A stretch of DNA of 64,000 nucleotides from an uncultured Clostridia bacterium (GTDB taxonomy: Bacteria; Bacillota; Clostridia; Lutisporales; Lutisporaceae), in NCBI GenBank assembly GCA_937976095.1, contig CALJSV010000074.1:1-64000 (forward strand), given 5' to 3'. The notes under the pieces are model-generated. The model did not search any database and was not told where the DNA came from. It worked only from the letters and a program-made list of their open reading frames with translations. Made by a program: the position numbers and the translations under genes. The first letter of the stretch is position 1, and each line of letters starts with the position of its first letter. This document shows, one piece after another, positions 35,313 to 44,999 of this stretch.

Positions 35313-36345
35313 TATACTGATTGCATTAAACATAATGAGAAGACTCTTAAGGGAAGTGAGTGCATTTGGATTTATTTTTCTTTTTCCCATATTGGCAGCA
35401 GTGCTTGCAACCTTGATGTTTGGAGGTTCAAGCGTTCCTGTAGTGGCTATTGCGGGTGTTCCTGCCGATGATTATGGCTTAATCAGCTATCTTGAGCTTC
35501 ATAAGGATTATGATATTAGGCTAATGGATGCAAAAGAGCTTGAGGCAGCAATTGAAGACAATAAGGCAGCTATGGGGTTGATACTTCCGGACCAGCTTCA
35601 CGGCAGTGACAGAATAAAGCTGATAAGTGAAAAGGATGGAGAGGCTGTCCACAGGCTTAGAGGGCTGATTGACGGTTATATAGGTGCTGCTGTGGCAAAT
35701 GCACCTCTACCGAAGGCTGAGCAGGCAGAAAAAAGCAATGATGCCGCACAAAAACCTAAGGCAGCAATAGGCATGGTATCAATGTTTATAATAATGTTTA
35801 TAGGTACAGGGCTTCAGCTGCTGCTGGAGGATAAAAGGCAAAAAACCTTTATGAGAAGCCTGTGTGCACCTATGCATGATTTTGAGCTTATGCTGGGGCA
35901 TTTGATAGCAAATTTTATTCTGGGGCTTGTTCAAATATTGATATTCCTTAGTGCAACAGCCTTAGTATTTAAGTTTGACTTTGGCACCTCAATGCTTAAC
36001 GTGTTTGTGCTTCTGGCAGTATTCCTTTTAACTGCAATAGGGCTTGGCTTGGCTGTGGTAAGCTTTGTCAGTGACAGCGGAAGGTTCAATATGATAATGA
36101 CAATAACAGCAGTCAGCATGAGCTTCTTGGGAGGCTGCTTCTTTCCGTTGGAGTATATGAACGACTTTATAAAAAAGCTTGCAAACATTACTCCACAAAA
36201 ATGGCTGATGGATGCCTTCGTAAAGCTCTCAGGAGGGCAGGGAATTGCCAATGCACAGATTGAGCTGCTGATCATACTACTGTTTGGTGTTGTTCTATTC
36301 ACCTTTGGGGCAAAGACTATGAGGCCATCACCGGAAGATCTATAA
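35305..36345 (+). CDS. ABC-2 type permease, LnrN-like
   Basis: 346 residues from ATG 35305 (CAGGAGGG upstream, inside the preceding gene). It has an N-terminal helix at about 17-40, an extracellular domain (about 45-150) and five C-terminal helices with LLLEDKRQKTFMRSLCAPMH as the coupling segment. This topology is common in ABC-2 drug exporters. It completes the kinase-regulator-ATPase-permease-permease set and is followed by a hairpin. Confidence 0.88.
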   Translation: MNSILIALNIMRRLLREVSAFGFIFLFPILAAVLATLMFGGSSVPVVAIAGVPADDYGLISYLELHKDYDIRLMDAKELEAAIEDNKAAMGLILPDQLHGSDRIKLISEKDGEAVHRLRGLIDGYIGAAVANAPLPKAEQAEKSNDAAQKPKAAIGMVSMFIIMFIGTGLQLLLEDKRQKTFMRSLCAPMHDFELMLGHLIANFILGLVQILIFLSATALVFKFDFGTSMLNVFVLLAVFLLTAIGLGLAVVSFVSDSGRFNMIMTITAVSMSFLGGCFFPLEYMNDFIKKLANITPQKWLMDAFVKLSGGQGIANAQIELLIILLFGVVLFTFGAKTMRPSPEDL

Positions 36346-36349
36346 ATAG

Positions 36350-36395
36350 AAGCCCTGAGATAATGCAAGATCATGTGCATTGTTTCAGGGCTTTT
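36350..36395. terminator. bidirectional terminator between convergent genes
   Basis: AAGCCCTGAGATAATGCA pairs with TGCATTGTTTCAGGGCTT with a small mismatch, with T-runs on the plus side. It lies between the exporter and the minus-strand membrane gene. Confidence 0.78.
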
Positions 36396-36413
36396 AGCTG
36401 CATTTTAATTATT

Positions 36414-37085
36414 TTAATATCTCTTTTCGACTACATGCTTTGAAAGCAGAAGTCCCTTAAGCTTTTTAAGCTCATCTCTATCTGCAAATACCTCAATTGC
36501 ACCTGCATCATAGCTTTGGTACATTACGAGTTTGTCATTCATATCTATGAGGCTTTGCAGTCTTTCAAAGGAATAATAGCCTGATGGGTTCTTGTGGTTT
36601 GAAGGAAAAGGAGTATCAAGTCTTAAGTCAATCCCTGTGATAACAAGTCCATTATTTGTTATATATATTTTCATAGTCCGTCTATTTAAATAAAAAAGTA
36701 TTTCAACTATAATAATAAATATAAGTAAGGAAACAAGGGTTGTGATATCGCTTTCTAAGAAGCTTCTGTTTCTTACTATAGGGACTAGAGTTAGAGCAGC
36801 AGGAAAGACATAAATACTAAGCCTTTCTACAAACCTGATTGGCTTCATAGTGAGCTTTGATATTATGTTAAGGTTTTTAAGCTTAGCTCTGGTAAAAAGG
36901 ATTCTAAATACGGCTTGTGAGCAGAGCATTACCAGAAAACCAAGCAGGGTGATGAAATTCATCAAATAGTAGGATAATGTGCTTCCTGTCCCAATGCTTG
37001 CAGTAATTCCTGCTGTCAAGGTGAAGTAAATGAATATTGCAAATACGGAAGCTATGAAATTTAAGGTTTTCATTGAGTTTGACAT
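36414..37085 (-). CDS. membrane protein of unknown function
   Basis: 223 residues on the minus strand with GAGAGGT upstream of the ATG. Four hydrophobic segments lie at about 10-30, 37-60, 90-105 and 115-135. After them comes a soluble region (about 140-223) resembling a PH-like membrane-protein domain: it starts MKIYITNNGLVITGIDLRLD and contains YYSFERLQSLIDMNDKLV. I cannot give a function. It is a single gene, divergent from uvrC. Confidence 0.7.
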   Translation of the reverse strand: MSNSMKTLNFIASVFAIFIYFTLTAGITASIGTGSTLSYYLMNFITLLGFLVMLCSQAVFRILFTRAKLKNLNIISKLTMKPIRFVERLSIYVFPAALTLVPIVRNRSFLESDITTLVSLLIFIIIVEILFYLNRRTMKIYITNNGLVITGIDLRLDTPFPSNHKNPSGYYSFERLQSLIDMNDKLVMYQSYDAGAIEVFADRDELKKLKGLLLSKHVVEKRY

Positions 37086-37208
37086 TTGTTTACCTCTCTT
37101 CTCGTGTTATTGTGTTTTTCAAGCTGTTATATGGATTTAACTTTAACACACTGTTATTATATATAATTGCAGGTCAAAAATCAAATGGTTGGAAGCGTGG
37201 TGGTTTGT

Positions 37209-39068
37209 ATGCTGATTTTGGAGGATAAGCTTAAGAATTTGCCGGAATTGCCCGGTGTCTATATAATGAAGGACGAAAATGATGAAATAATATACGTAGG
37301 TAAGGCTATTAATTTAAAAAACAGAGTAAAGCAATATTTTCACTCCACCATCAAGCACCCCAAGGTAGCCGCTATGGTAGAGCGGATAGTTGATTTGGAG
37401 TATATTATTACTGACTCAGAGCTTGAAGCCCTAATGCTTGAATGTAATTTAATAAAGAAGCATAAGCCAAGGTACAACATATTGATGAAGGATGGGAAGA
37501 CCTACCCCTACATCAAGGTTACACTTAATGAGGATTATCCCAGGGTTATGATGACCAGAGAAGTAAAGAAGGACGGAGCTAAGTATTTCGGGCCTTATAC
37601 AGACGGCTATGCAGTAAACAGGACTCTTGAGCTTATAAAAAGAATGTTTCCTCTTAGAGATTGTAGTAAGAACCTTTCGAAAATAAAGAAAAACGAAAGG
37701 CCGTGTCTGAATTTCCATATCAACAAGTGCATGGCTCCCTGTCAGGGAAATGTTGATAAAAGTACCTACAACGAAGCAGTAAAATCTGTCTGCATGCTTT
37801 TGGAAGGCAAGCAGGATGAGCTGATTGAAAGACTAGAGGATAGTATGAACAAGGCCGCTGAGGAGCTGGACTTTGAAAGGGCTGCAGAGATAAGGGATAA
37901 TATCAATTCCTTAAGAAAAATTAGCGAAAAGCAAAAGGTAATATCATCCTCTTTGGAGGACCAAGACGTTATTGCACTATCAAAGCTGCATGATGATGCG
38001 TGCCTTCAAATTTTCTTTGTTCGCAAGGGAAAGCTGGTGGGACGAGAGCATTTCTTTATCACTGAAACAGCCTATGAAGGTAACGAGGAGATACTCTGCG
38101 GCTTTATTAAGCAGTTTTATGGAGATGACGCATATGTTCCAAAGGAGATAATAATTCAATACCAGCTAAGCGATATGGATATTATTGAGACCTGGCTAAA
38201 AGAGAAAAAAGGGAGCAAGGTCAGACTGACAGTTCCCCAAAAGGGAGAAAAGCTGAAGCTTATAGAAATGGTAGAGAAAAACGCTCAGGATACACTTATG
38301 CTATATATAGAAAAGCTTAAGAATGATGAGGAGAAGACCATGGGAGCCTGTAGAGAGCTGGCAGAACATCTTGGGCTTTCAAAAGCTCCATACAGGATTG
38401 AGGCCTATGATATATCTCATTTGCAGGGAGTGGAAAATGTAGGCTCGATGATTGTTTTTGAAGCCGGTAAGGCAAAAAACAGAGACTATAGGCGTTTCCG
38501 TATAAAATACGTTGAAGGCGCAGATGACTATCAAAGCATGAAGGAAATAGTTATGCGGAGATTTATCCATGGAATAAAAGAAAGAGAACGCTTGGAGGCT
38601 GAAGGAAAGGATTACGAAGCAGGTAAATTTTCAAGCTTTCCGGATTTAATACTTATAGACGGTGGAATAGGTCAGGTTAACGCAGCACAAGCAGTACTTG
38701 ATGAGCTTGACATAAAGCTGCCTATAAGCGGAATGGTGAAGGATGACAGGCATCGCACAAGAGGACTTATTTATGAGAAGTCTGAGAAAGCAATAGCTAT
38801 TAACACAAACGCCTTTCGCTTGATTACCGCTATTCAGGATGAGGCTCATAGATTCGCTATAAACTACCATAGAAGCTTAAGGGCCAAAACTACCGTAAAA
38901 TCAGTTCTTGACGATGTGCCCGGAATTGGAGATACTAGAAGAAGAGCACTTTTAAAGCACTTTGGCAGTCTGAAAAAAATAAAAGAGGCTTCTGTAGAGG
39001 AGCTTAGCTTGGTTGAGGGCATGAACAAAAAAACAGCAGAAATTTTATATAATTTTTTCAGATTATAA
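37209..39068 (+). CDS. uvrC: excinuclease ABC subunit C
   Basis: 619 residues from ATG 37209; the frame is open upstream, but this start gives the normal N-terminus (KLKNLPELPGVYIMKDE). GIY-YIG nuclease domain with IIYVGKAINLKNRVKQYF; UVR motif LDFERAAEIRDNINSL; RNase H-like second nuclease region (AYDISHLQG, ILIDGGIGQVN); C-terminal double helix-hairpin-helix (VPGIGDTRRRALLKHFGS). It makes both incisions after UvrAB. No LexA box is seen upstream, unlike uvrB. Confidence 0.97.
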   Translation: MLILEDKLKNLPELPGVYIMKDENDEIIYVGKAINLKNRVKQYFHSTIKHPKVAAMVERIVDLEYIITDSELEALMLECNLIKKHKPRYNILMKDGKTYPYIKVTLNEDYPRVMMTREVKKDGAKYFGPYTDGYAVNRTLELIKRMFPLRDCSKNLSKIKKNERPCLNFHINKCMAPCQGNVDKSTYNEAVKSVCMLLEGKQDELIERLEDSMNKAAEELDFERAAEIRDNINSLRKISEKQKVISSSLEDQDVIALSKLHDDACLQIFFVRKGKLVGREHFFITETAYEGNEEILCGFIKQFYGDDAYVPKEIIIQYQLSDMDIIETWLKEKKGSKVRLTVPQKGEKLKLIEMVEKNAQDTLMLYIEKLKNDEEKTMGACRELAEHLGLSKAPYRIEAYDISHLQGVENVGSMIVFEAGKAKNRDYRRFRIKYVEGADDYQSMKEIVMRRFIHGIKERERLEAEGKDYEAGKFSSFPDLILIDGGIGQVNAAQAVLDELDIKLPISGMVKDDRHRTRGLIYEKSEKAIAINTNAFRLITAIQDEAHRFAINYHRSLRAKTTVKSVLDDVPGIGDTRRRALLKHFGSLKKIKEASVEELSLVEGMNKKTAEILYNFFRL

Positions 39069-39138
39069 GACATTTTATAAAACACTTCGTATATAGTTAT
39101 GAAAATAAAAAATGAACAATAATTTGGAGGGTATATAT

Positions 39139-39399
39139 ATGAACAAGAAATTATACAGATCAAGATCAAAGAGAACCTTAGCGGGTGTTTGCGGCGGACT
39201 TGAGGATTATTTCAATATTGATGTAACTATTATAAGATTAGTTTGGGTGCTTTTAACTATACCGGGCTTTATATTCGGAATACTGGCATATGTAATAGCT
39301 GCCTTCATAATTCCAGAGGAGCCCATTGAGTTCTATGAAAACAATCATCAGAACGTAGATAACGGCATTAATTCACAAAATCAGAACGAACAAAAATAG
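39139..39399 (+). CDS. PspC-domain membrane protein
   Basis: 86 residues from ATG 39139, with GGAGG upstream. It starts with the PspC signature KKLYRSRSKRTLAGVCGG and continues LEDYFNIDVTIIRLVWVLL, ending in an amphipathic/membrane helix. The C-terminal tail is polar and Asn/Gln-rich. Small PspC proteins are involved in membrane-stress responses; the precise role here is unknown. Confidence 0.88.
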   Translation: MNKKLYRSRSKRTLAGVCGGLEDYFNIDVTIIRLVWVLLTIPGFIFGILAYVIAAFIIPEEPIEFYENNHQNVDNGINSQNQNEQK

Positions 39400-39457
39400 T
39401 GTATAAGACTGCCAAGTCGGAATATACATAGAGTAAAAGCTTATCGGAGGGATGTAA

Positions 39458-40798
39458 ATGATCCTTAAAAGAGCGTTTACTCTTTTTTTGTGCGCAATTA
39501 TGACCATTTTTATATTTATTATGCCAGGCTACCTAAAGAGGAATAAAGTGGATTATAACGAGCATTATAAGGAGCTAGACAAGAGCATAGAGTGGCGTGG
39601 AGTTATAACCATTTGGGATTATCCAAGACTAAACATAAGGACTGGCACTAGATATGGCTGGTTGAGAAGTAAAATTAAGGAGTTTGAAAGAAAAAACCCC
39701 GGTGTGTACATAGACTTTAGAGAGTTGGATTGGAAGAGCGGACCAACCCTTCTTAGAGCAGCTGAAAAGTCAGGAGCCTTACCCGATATTGCACCTATAG
39801 GAAGCGATTTTTATTATATTTCAAGAGGTATACTGGAGGAATTAGACAGCTATATAAGTGAAAGTGACAAAGCGGATTTTTTGGATAAAGCCCTAAAAAC
39901 TACCATGCACAATGGAAGGCAGTACGGAATACCATGGATGATGACGGGTTACACTCTTCTTCTTAATACAGGATTGTTCAACGATAGAGGGGTGCCTATA
40001 CCCTCTGATGGAAATTGGACCTATGATCAGTTCTTAGAGTCTATGAAGCAGCTTACCTTTGACACTAACGGAAAGGGAGGGCCTGATGTATTTGGCTTTA
40101 ACTCTTTTATTGAACCCGGCTACTATAATATTTTTGGAATCATAATGTCAGACGGAGGACAAATAGTAGATGCCGACAGTGGGAAATATACCTTCGACTA
40201 TCCAGAAGCAGTCTCAGGACTTAAAAAGCTTTGGGAGCTTAAAAATTTACATAAGGTTACCCATCCAAGCTTTGGTGAAATGACAGAGAATGAAGCATGG
40301 ACTGCTTTTTTGCAGGGGAAATCAGCTGTCTATACTGCCGGATCTTGGACCATACCATATCTGCGCAGCGTGCAGAGCAATCATGATCTAAGCTTTACTG
40401 TAGCAAACTTTCCATCGGGAAGTGCTGAGATGCCTATTACGGTAAGCTCCCAAACCTGTTCCTATGCAGTTTTCAAGCAGAAGGATGAAGGTAAACGCAA
40501 AGTCTGCGTTGAGTTTATAAAATTCCTGACAGCAGCAGAGAGTCAGGAGCAGCTGGTGGACTTTGGCTTTTTCCCTGCAAGGAAGTCAGGGCAGAACCTA
40601 TACAGGAATGATAAGGAAATGAGTATTGTTCAGGAGAGCCTCGCATTTTCAGAGCCTTTGCCGCGTCTATATAATTGGGATGAAATAGATATTGTAGTAC
40701 AATCTAGAATCAAGTCAGCGGTAAACAATGAAATAACTATTGATCAGGCTATTCAGGAAATGAAATTCCTATCAGAAAGGTATATGAACGACCGGTAG
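39458..40798 (+). CDS. orphan ABC sugar-binding protein, membrane-anchored
   Basis: 446 residues with GGAGGG upstream. The N-terminus has a hydrophobic segment (about 5-25) but no lipobox Cys, so it would be held by an uncleaved anchor or secreted. The rest is a family-1 extracellular sugar-binding fold (KIKEFERKNPGVYIDF, YGIPWMMTGYTLLLNTGLF, AWTAFLQGKSAVYTAGSW). No permease genes adjoin it. It may donate sugar to an unlinked transporter that uses the stand-alone ATPase at 15684, or act as a sensor. Confidence 0.82.
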   Translation: MILKRAFTLFLCAIMTIFIFIMPGYLKRNKVDYNEHYKELDKSIEWRGVITIWDYPRLNIRTGTRYGWLRSKIKEFERKNPGVYIDFRELDWKSGPTLLRAAEKSGALPDIAPIGSDFYYISRGILEELDSYISESDKADFLDKALKTTMHNGRQYGIPWMMTGYTLLLNTGLFNDRGVPIPSDGNWTYDQFLESMKQLTFDTNGKGGPDVFGFNSFIEPGYYNIFGIIMSDGGQIVDADSGKYTFDYPEAVSGLKKLWELKNLHKVTHPSFGEMTENEAWTAFLQGKSAVYTAGSWTIPYLRSVQSNHDLSFTVANFPSGSAEMPITVSSQTCSYAVFKQKDEGKRKVCVEFIKFLTAAESQEQLVDFGFFPARKSGQNLYRNDKEMSIVQESLAFSEPLPRLYNWDEIDIVVQSRIKSAVNNEITIDQAIQEMKFLSERYMNDR

Positions 40799-40871
40799 GG
40801 GGGCCACTTGTGGAGCTATTATGCATTTTTCTATAGCATATTGTCAATAATAAGGTATAATATATATAAGT

Positions 40872-40962
40872 CACGCTAGAGAAATTACGCCATAATGAAG
40901 CGTGCCTTATATTTAAGAGAACACTATAAAGCCAAGGATATAGATACTTTAACGTGTTCTCT
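40872..40962. promoter_or_regulatory. two inverted repeats in the murB leader
   Basis: CACGCT (40872-40877) with AGCGTG (40899-40904), and AGAGAACAC (40916-40924) with GTGTTCTCT (40954-40962). A TATAAT-like element lies upstream at about 40856. No T-run follows. The purpose is not known. Confidence 0.45.
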
Positions 40963-41000
40963 ATAGATTGTACAATAACAGAAATCAGGGGGTAAATTAT

Positions 41001-41912
41001 TTGGCTGGTAAGTTTAATTATTGTGAGTATATAGATTTAGATATTGATAGTGTGAGATATGATGTTCCGATGAAGGAGCATACATCATTTAAGCTGGGGG
41101 GAACAGCAGATATATTTTGTGAACCGCGAAACGTAGAGGAAATAATTGCTACGCTAAAATGTCTGAGAGAGCATAATATTCCTTATTATCTTATAGGAAA
41201 TGGCTCAAATCTGCTGGTTTCGGACAAAGGGATCAGGGGTGCGGTAGTTAAGATTGCAGATAACTTTACAAAGGTTCAGCTAGAAGGCGAGCTTCTGATA
41301 GCAGAGTGTGGCATACTACTTTCTACCATATCAAAGCTGGCTGCAAAAAACACGCTTACAGGACTGGAATTTGCAAGCGGCATACCAGGGACTCTAGGTG
41401 GAGGTATTGCAATGAATGCAGGAGCCTATGGCGGTGAAATGAAGGACATAATTGAGTGGGTTGAGGTTTTGGATGAAGAGCTTAGACCTATTAGACTAAG
41501 CAACGCAGAAATGAACTTTTCATATAGACACAGCATTGTACAGGACAAAGGCTATATAGTAACCAAATGTGCAATGAAGCTCCAATACGGAGAACAGGAC
41601 AAAATTAACGAACAGATGTCCGACCTGACTCAAAAAAGAAAAACAAAGCAGCCGTTGCATCTGCCTAGTGCAGGAAGTACCTTTAAAAGACCTGAGGGAT
41701 ATTTCGCAGGAAAGCTCATCGAAGACTCAGAGCTAAGGGGCTGTAAGCTTGGTGGTGCTCAGGTGTCAGATTTGCACTGCGGCTTTGTTGTAAACAATGG
41801 AGATGCTACTGCTGAGGATGTATATAATCTTATAAGGCATGTTCAAAATACAGTATATGAAAAATTCAATGTAAGGCTTGAAACAGAAGTTAAGCTTCTG
41901 GGGGAGTTTTAG
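41001..41912 (+). CDS. murB: UDP-N-acetylenolpyruvoylglucosamine reductase
   Basis: 303 residues from TTG 41001 (AGGGGGT 7 bases upstream). FAD-binding PCMH motifs YYLIGNGSNLLVSDKG and GLEFASGIPGTLGGGIAMNA; catalytic Ser region AGSTFKRPEGYFAG; conserved Glu near the C-terminus (ETEVKLLGEF). Type IIa/MurB. It makes UDP-MurNAc, the second committed step of peptidoglycan synthesis. A hairpin terminator follows directly. Confidence 0.96.
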   Translation: MAGKFNYCEYIDLDIDSVRYDVPMKEHTSFKLGGTADIFCEPRNVEEIIATLKCLREHNIPYYLIGNGSNLLVSDKGIRGAVVKIADNFTKVQLEGELLIAECGILLSTISKLAAKNTLTGLEFASGIPGTLGGGIAMNAGAYGGEMKDIIEWVEVLDEELRPIRLSNAEMNFSYRHSIVQDKGYIVTKCAMKLQYGEQDKINEQMSDLTQKRKTKQPLHLPSAGSTFKRPEGYFAGKLIEDSELRGCKLGGAQVSDLHCGFVVNNGDATAEDVYNLIRHVQNTVYEKFNVRLETEVKLLGEF

Positions 41913-41919
41913 GCTTTGG

Positions 41920-41962
41920 CAGCATAGAATATTGCAATGGCAAGCTTCTATGCTGTTTTTTA
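41920..41962 (+). terminator. terminator after murB
   Basis: CAGCATAGAA (41920-41929) with TTCTATGCTG (41946-41955), followed by a T-run. Confidence 0.85.
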
Positions 41963-42075
41963 TTTAGTAATGTTCTGCAGACATTGCATGTTTTTGTTAG
42001 CTGAGTTATAATTATACAAGTATATTCGCAAGGGTACTATGTACAGCAAATAAAAGTTGATTTGAGGGATAGGTC

Positions 42076-43092
42076 ATGAAGCTAGAGAAGGATATAAACA
42101 TATATGATGTAGCGAGGCTGGCAGGTGTTTCCATAACTACTGTTTCAAGGGCTATAAATAGGCCAAATATGTTGAAGCCTGATACCCTAGAGAAGGTATA
42201 TGAAGTTATGAAGGAGATAAATTATACTCCTAATGCTCTCGCTCAAGGCTTAGTCTTAAAATCTACTAAAACTATTGGTGTAATAATAGCAAACATAAAT
42301 AATCCTTTTTATGGTGAAATGGTCAAGGCCATTGAAGTAACAGCATCTAAGGAAGGCTACACAATAATTCTGGGGAATACTGACAATGATATAAGCAAGG
42401 AAGAAAAATACATAAACATGTTTCTGAAAAAACAGGTAGACGCTATCATTTTTGCCGGAGGAAGAAGAATCGACGAAAAGAGTAATGACAACATATTTAG
42501 AGCAAGCAGAAGTGTACCTGTGATCCTTGCTAACCATAAGCTGGACGGTGATAATATTTACAGCGTTATAGCTGATGAGGAAGAAGGAACTAAGCTGGCA
42601 GTAAGCTATCTTTTGGAAAGAGGACATAAGAGAATAGCTTATATTAACGGCTATAAGGATTCCTATCCTAGCATTGTAAAAAGAGAGAGCATGATTAGCG
42701 TACTGGATAAAGCAGGGCTTAACTTCTCAGAAGAGCTGGAGATTTCAGCAGAGTCGGACGATGTAAAGGGAGGCTTTGATGCCTGCATGGAACTTTTGGA
42801 GAAGAAGGCTGCTTTCACTGCTGTATTTGCAGCTAATGATTTAATGGCTATTGGTGCTATAAAAGCACTGCAAAAAAAGGGAGTAAGGATACCTGAAGAT
42901 GTAGCTGTGGTGGGCTACGACAATATTTACTTATGCAGCTACGTAACTCCTGAATTAACCAGTGTGACTCAAAATATAAGTGAGCTGGGAATACAGGCTG
43001 TTAATTTTATTATAAAGCATTTTGATAAAAAACCCGTGAAGAACAGGCTGAAATGCCTTAAGCCCAAGCTTGTTGTAAGAAAATCCTGCTAA
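42076..43092 (+). CDS. LacI-family transcription regulator
   Basis: 338 residues. The N-terminal helix-turn-helix and hinge read YDVARLAGVSITTVSRAINR then NYTPNALAQGL. The rest is a periplasmic-binding-protein-like sensor (IANINNPFYGEMVKAIE, FAANDLMAIGAIKAL, VAVVGYDNI). The spread of conserved features is close to CcpA-type LacI proteins, but CcpA identity is not shown. It is monocistronic with its own terminator. Ligand and targets are unknown. Confidence 0.9.
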   Translation: MKLEKDINIYDVARLAGVSITTVSRAINRPNMLKPDTLEKVYEVMKEINYTPNALAQGLVLKSTKTIGVIIANINNPFYGEMVKAIEVTASKEGYTIILGNTDNDISKEEKYINMFLKKQVDAIIFAGGRRIDEKSNDNIFRASRSVPVILANHKLDGDNIYSVIADEEEGTKLAVSYLLERGHKRIAYINGYKDSYPSIVKRESMISVLDKAGLNFSEELEISAESDDVKGGFDACMELLEKKAAFTAVFAANDLMAIGAIKALQKKGVRIPEDVAVVGYDNIYLCSYVTPELTSVTQNISELGIQAVNFIIKHFDKKPVKNRLKCLKPKLVVRKSC

Positions 43093-43109
43093 GAAAGTCG
43101 TTATAGGTT

Positions 43110-43141
43110 AAAGCTGTTTTGCTGCGCAGAACAGCTTTTTT
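43110..43141 (+). terminator. terminator after the LacI gene
   Basis: AAAGCTGTT (43110-43118) with AACAGCTTT (43130-43138), then T's. Confidence 0.85.
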
Positions 43142-43284
43142 ATATACATCAAGAACATAGGCAAGCTGAAATAGTCGAAGCTACTCTACTATTTTATAAT
43201 AACTGCTGTATTTTTAAATAAAAATTACGGGAATATATAAATTATAGTAAAAAAGTTGTAAAATAATTAATAGAGGTGAAATAA

Positions 43285-44016
43285 TTGATAAGGCTATATG
43301 CGGATTACCACACACACACAATATACAGCCATGGCAAAGGAAGCATCATGGATAATGTAATCGCAGCCAGAAAGAAAGGGCTTAAGGAAATTGCCATAAC
43401 TGATCATGGAATCAGACATTTCACATTTGGAGTAGACCCCAAGAAGCTTCCGAAGATAAGGGAAGAGGTTGACAGAATAAACAACAGCTGTGAGGATATA
43501 AAGGTGCTATTGGGAATGGAGTGCAACATAATAAGCACTGATGGAGATATAGATATAAATGACAGCATTATGAAGTACCTTGACATACTTCTCGTAGGCT
43601 ATCACATGATGGTTATGCCAAAAAACCTTAGAGAAGCAGCAAGGATATATGGTAAAAACTACATAGAAAGACTTGTTCCAAACCTTATAAAGGGTGTTAG
43701 AGAAGCAAATACGGAAGCCATGATAAAGGCCATAAGGAAGTATAAAATAGATATAATCACTCATCCGAGTGCAAGGATTAATATAGACACAACTGTGGTT
43801 GCAAAAGAAGCTAAGAAGACCGGTACAGCCTTGGAGATAAATGCGAGAAACAATGAAATGAGTGTAGACTTTGTAAAAGCTGCTGCTACCGAAGGGGTCA
43901 GCTTTGTGATAAATAGCGATGCGCATAAGCCATCGGATGTAGGTAATCTGGATAATGGTATTGCTATAGCTGAAGCCGCGGGCTTAGATAGCAGCCAGAT
44001 CATTAATGCGATATAG
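43285..44016 (+). CDS. PHP-domain phosphoesterase, YcdX-like
   Basis: 243 residues from TTG 43285 with GAGGTGAA upstream. The PHP metal ligands are all visible: [39 protein letters not shown] and NSDAHKP. Such proteins are metal-dependent phosphatases of unclear substrate. It stands in the conserved murB-PHP-rapZ-yvcK-whiA neighbourhood of clostridia, 32 bases ahead of rapZ. Confidence 0.88.
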   Translation: MIRLYADYHTHTIYSHGKGSIMDNVIAARKKGLKEIAITDHGIRHFTFGVDPKKLPKIREEVDRINNSCEDIKVLLGMECNIISTDGDIDINDSIMKYLDILLVGYHMMVMPKNLREAARIYGKNYIERLVPNLIKGVREANTEAMIKAIRKYKIDIITHPSARINIDTTVVAKEAKKTGTALEINARNNEMSVDFVKAAATEGVSFVINSDAHKPSDVGNLDNGIAIAEAAGLDSSQIINAI

Positions 44017-44048
44017 TTTTAAGGAAGGGTTTTAAGGAGGTAATGCAA

Positions 44049-44915
44049 GTGAGATTTCTTATTGTGACAGGTCTTTCAGGGGCTGGGAAAAGTCAGTCGG
44101 TTAAATATCTGGAGGATATAGGCTTCTTTTGTGTTGATAATCTGCCTCCTGCCTTGATTGTGAAATTTGCAGAAATGTGCAGTCAAAGCAAGGGTGTGAA
44201 TGAAAACATTGCAGTTGTAATAGATATTAGAGGAGGAAAGTTTTTTGATCAGCTCCAGTCAAGTCTTGAAGAAATGCTGCAGGCAGGATATGACTATGAG
44301 ATTTTGTTTCTGGAAGCGTCGGACGAAACTCTTATCAAAAGGTATAAAACAAGCAGAAGAAAACATCCCCTGGCGGCTGACGGAAGAATTATAAGGGGAA
44401 TAAAGGCAGAACGCAGGAAGCTTCAAGCACTGAAGGAGAAGGCTGATTATATACTGGATACCACAAATATGAGCGCTTCTGAGCTTAGAGAAGAAATATC
44501 TCATATATTTGTAAAAGGCGGAAAATCTGAGGGTTTAATGATTAATGTACTTTCCTTTGGCTTCAAGTATGGAATACCCCTAGACTCTGACATGGTTTTT
44601 GATGTAAGGTTTTTGCCTAATCCATATTATATAGAAACACTCAAAAAATACAGCGGGAATGATGAGGGCGTAAGAGAATACGTTATGAAGTGGCCTGCTG
44701 CATTAGAATTTATGAAGAAGCTTGTGGATATGGTCGAGTTTCTTATTCCTCACTTTATTAAAGAAGGAAAGACGCAGCTTGTAATAGCGATAGGCTGTAC
44801 AGGAGGCCGTCATAGATCCGTCACCATGGCAAACCTACTGAGTCAAACCTTGAAGAATAATAACCATAGAGTTATTACAGAGCATAGGGATATAGAAGAA
44901 GAAACCTATAGATAG
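44049..44915 (+). CDS. rapZ: RapZ/YvcJ nucleotide-binding protein
   Basis: 288 residues from GTG 44049 (AAGGAGG 8 bases upstream); an ATG at 44043 is too close to the ribosome site. N-terminal Walker [10 protein letters not shown], then [10 protein letters not shown]-terminal conserved [13 protein letters not shown]. RapZ proteins bind nucleotide and, in Gram-negatives, regulate GlmS via an sRNA; in Firmicutes the homologue YvcJ affects phosphate/competence control. The first of the rapZ-yvcK-(lepB)-whiA set. Confidence 0.93.
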   Translation: MRFLIVTGLSGAGKSQSVKYLEDIGFFCVDNLPPALIVKFAEMCSQSKGVNENIAVVIDIRGGKFFDQLQSSLEEMLQAGYDYEILFLEASDETLIKRYKTSRRKHPLAADGRIIRGIKAERRKLQALKEKADYILDTTNMSASELREEISHIFVKGGKSEGLMINVLSFGFKYGIPLDSDMVFDVRFLPNPYYIETLKKYSGNDEGVREYVMKWPAALEFMKKLVDMVEFLIPHFIKEGKTQLVIAIGCTGGRHRSVTMANLLSQTLKNNNHRVITEHRDIEEETYR

Positions 44916-44999
44916 GTACTTACAGATTGCTAGCCAGGGAGCACTATTGCAATATTTGCTAGCAAATAGATTAGATTATACTTGTTGCGGGGGTGTCAT

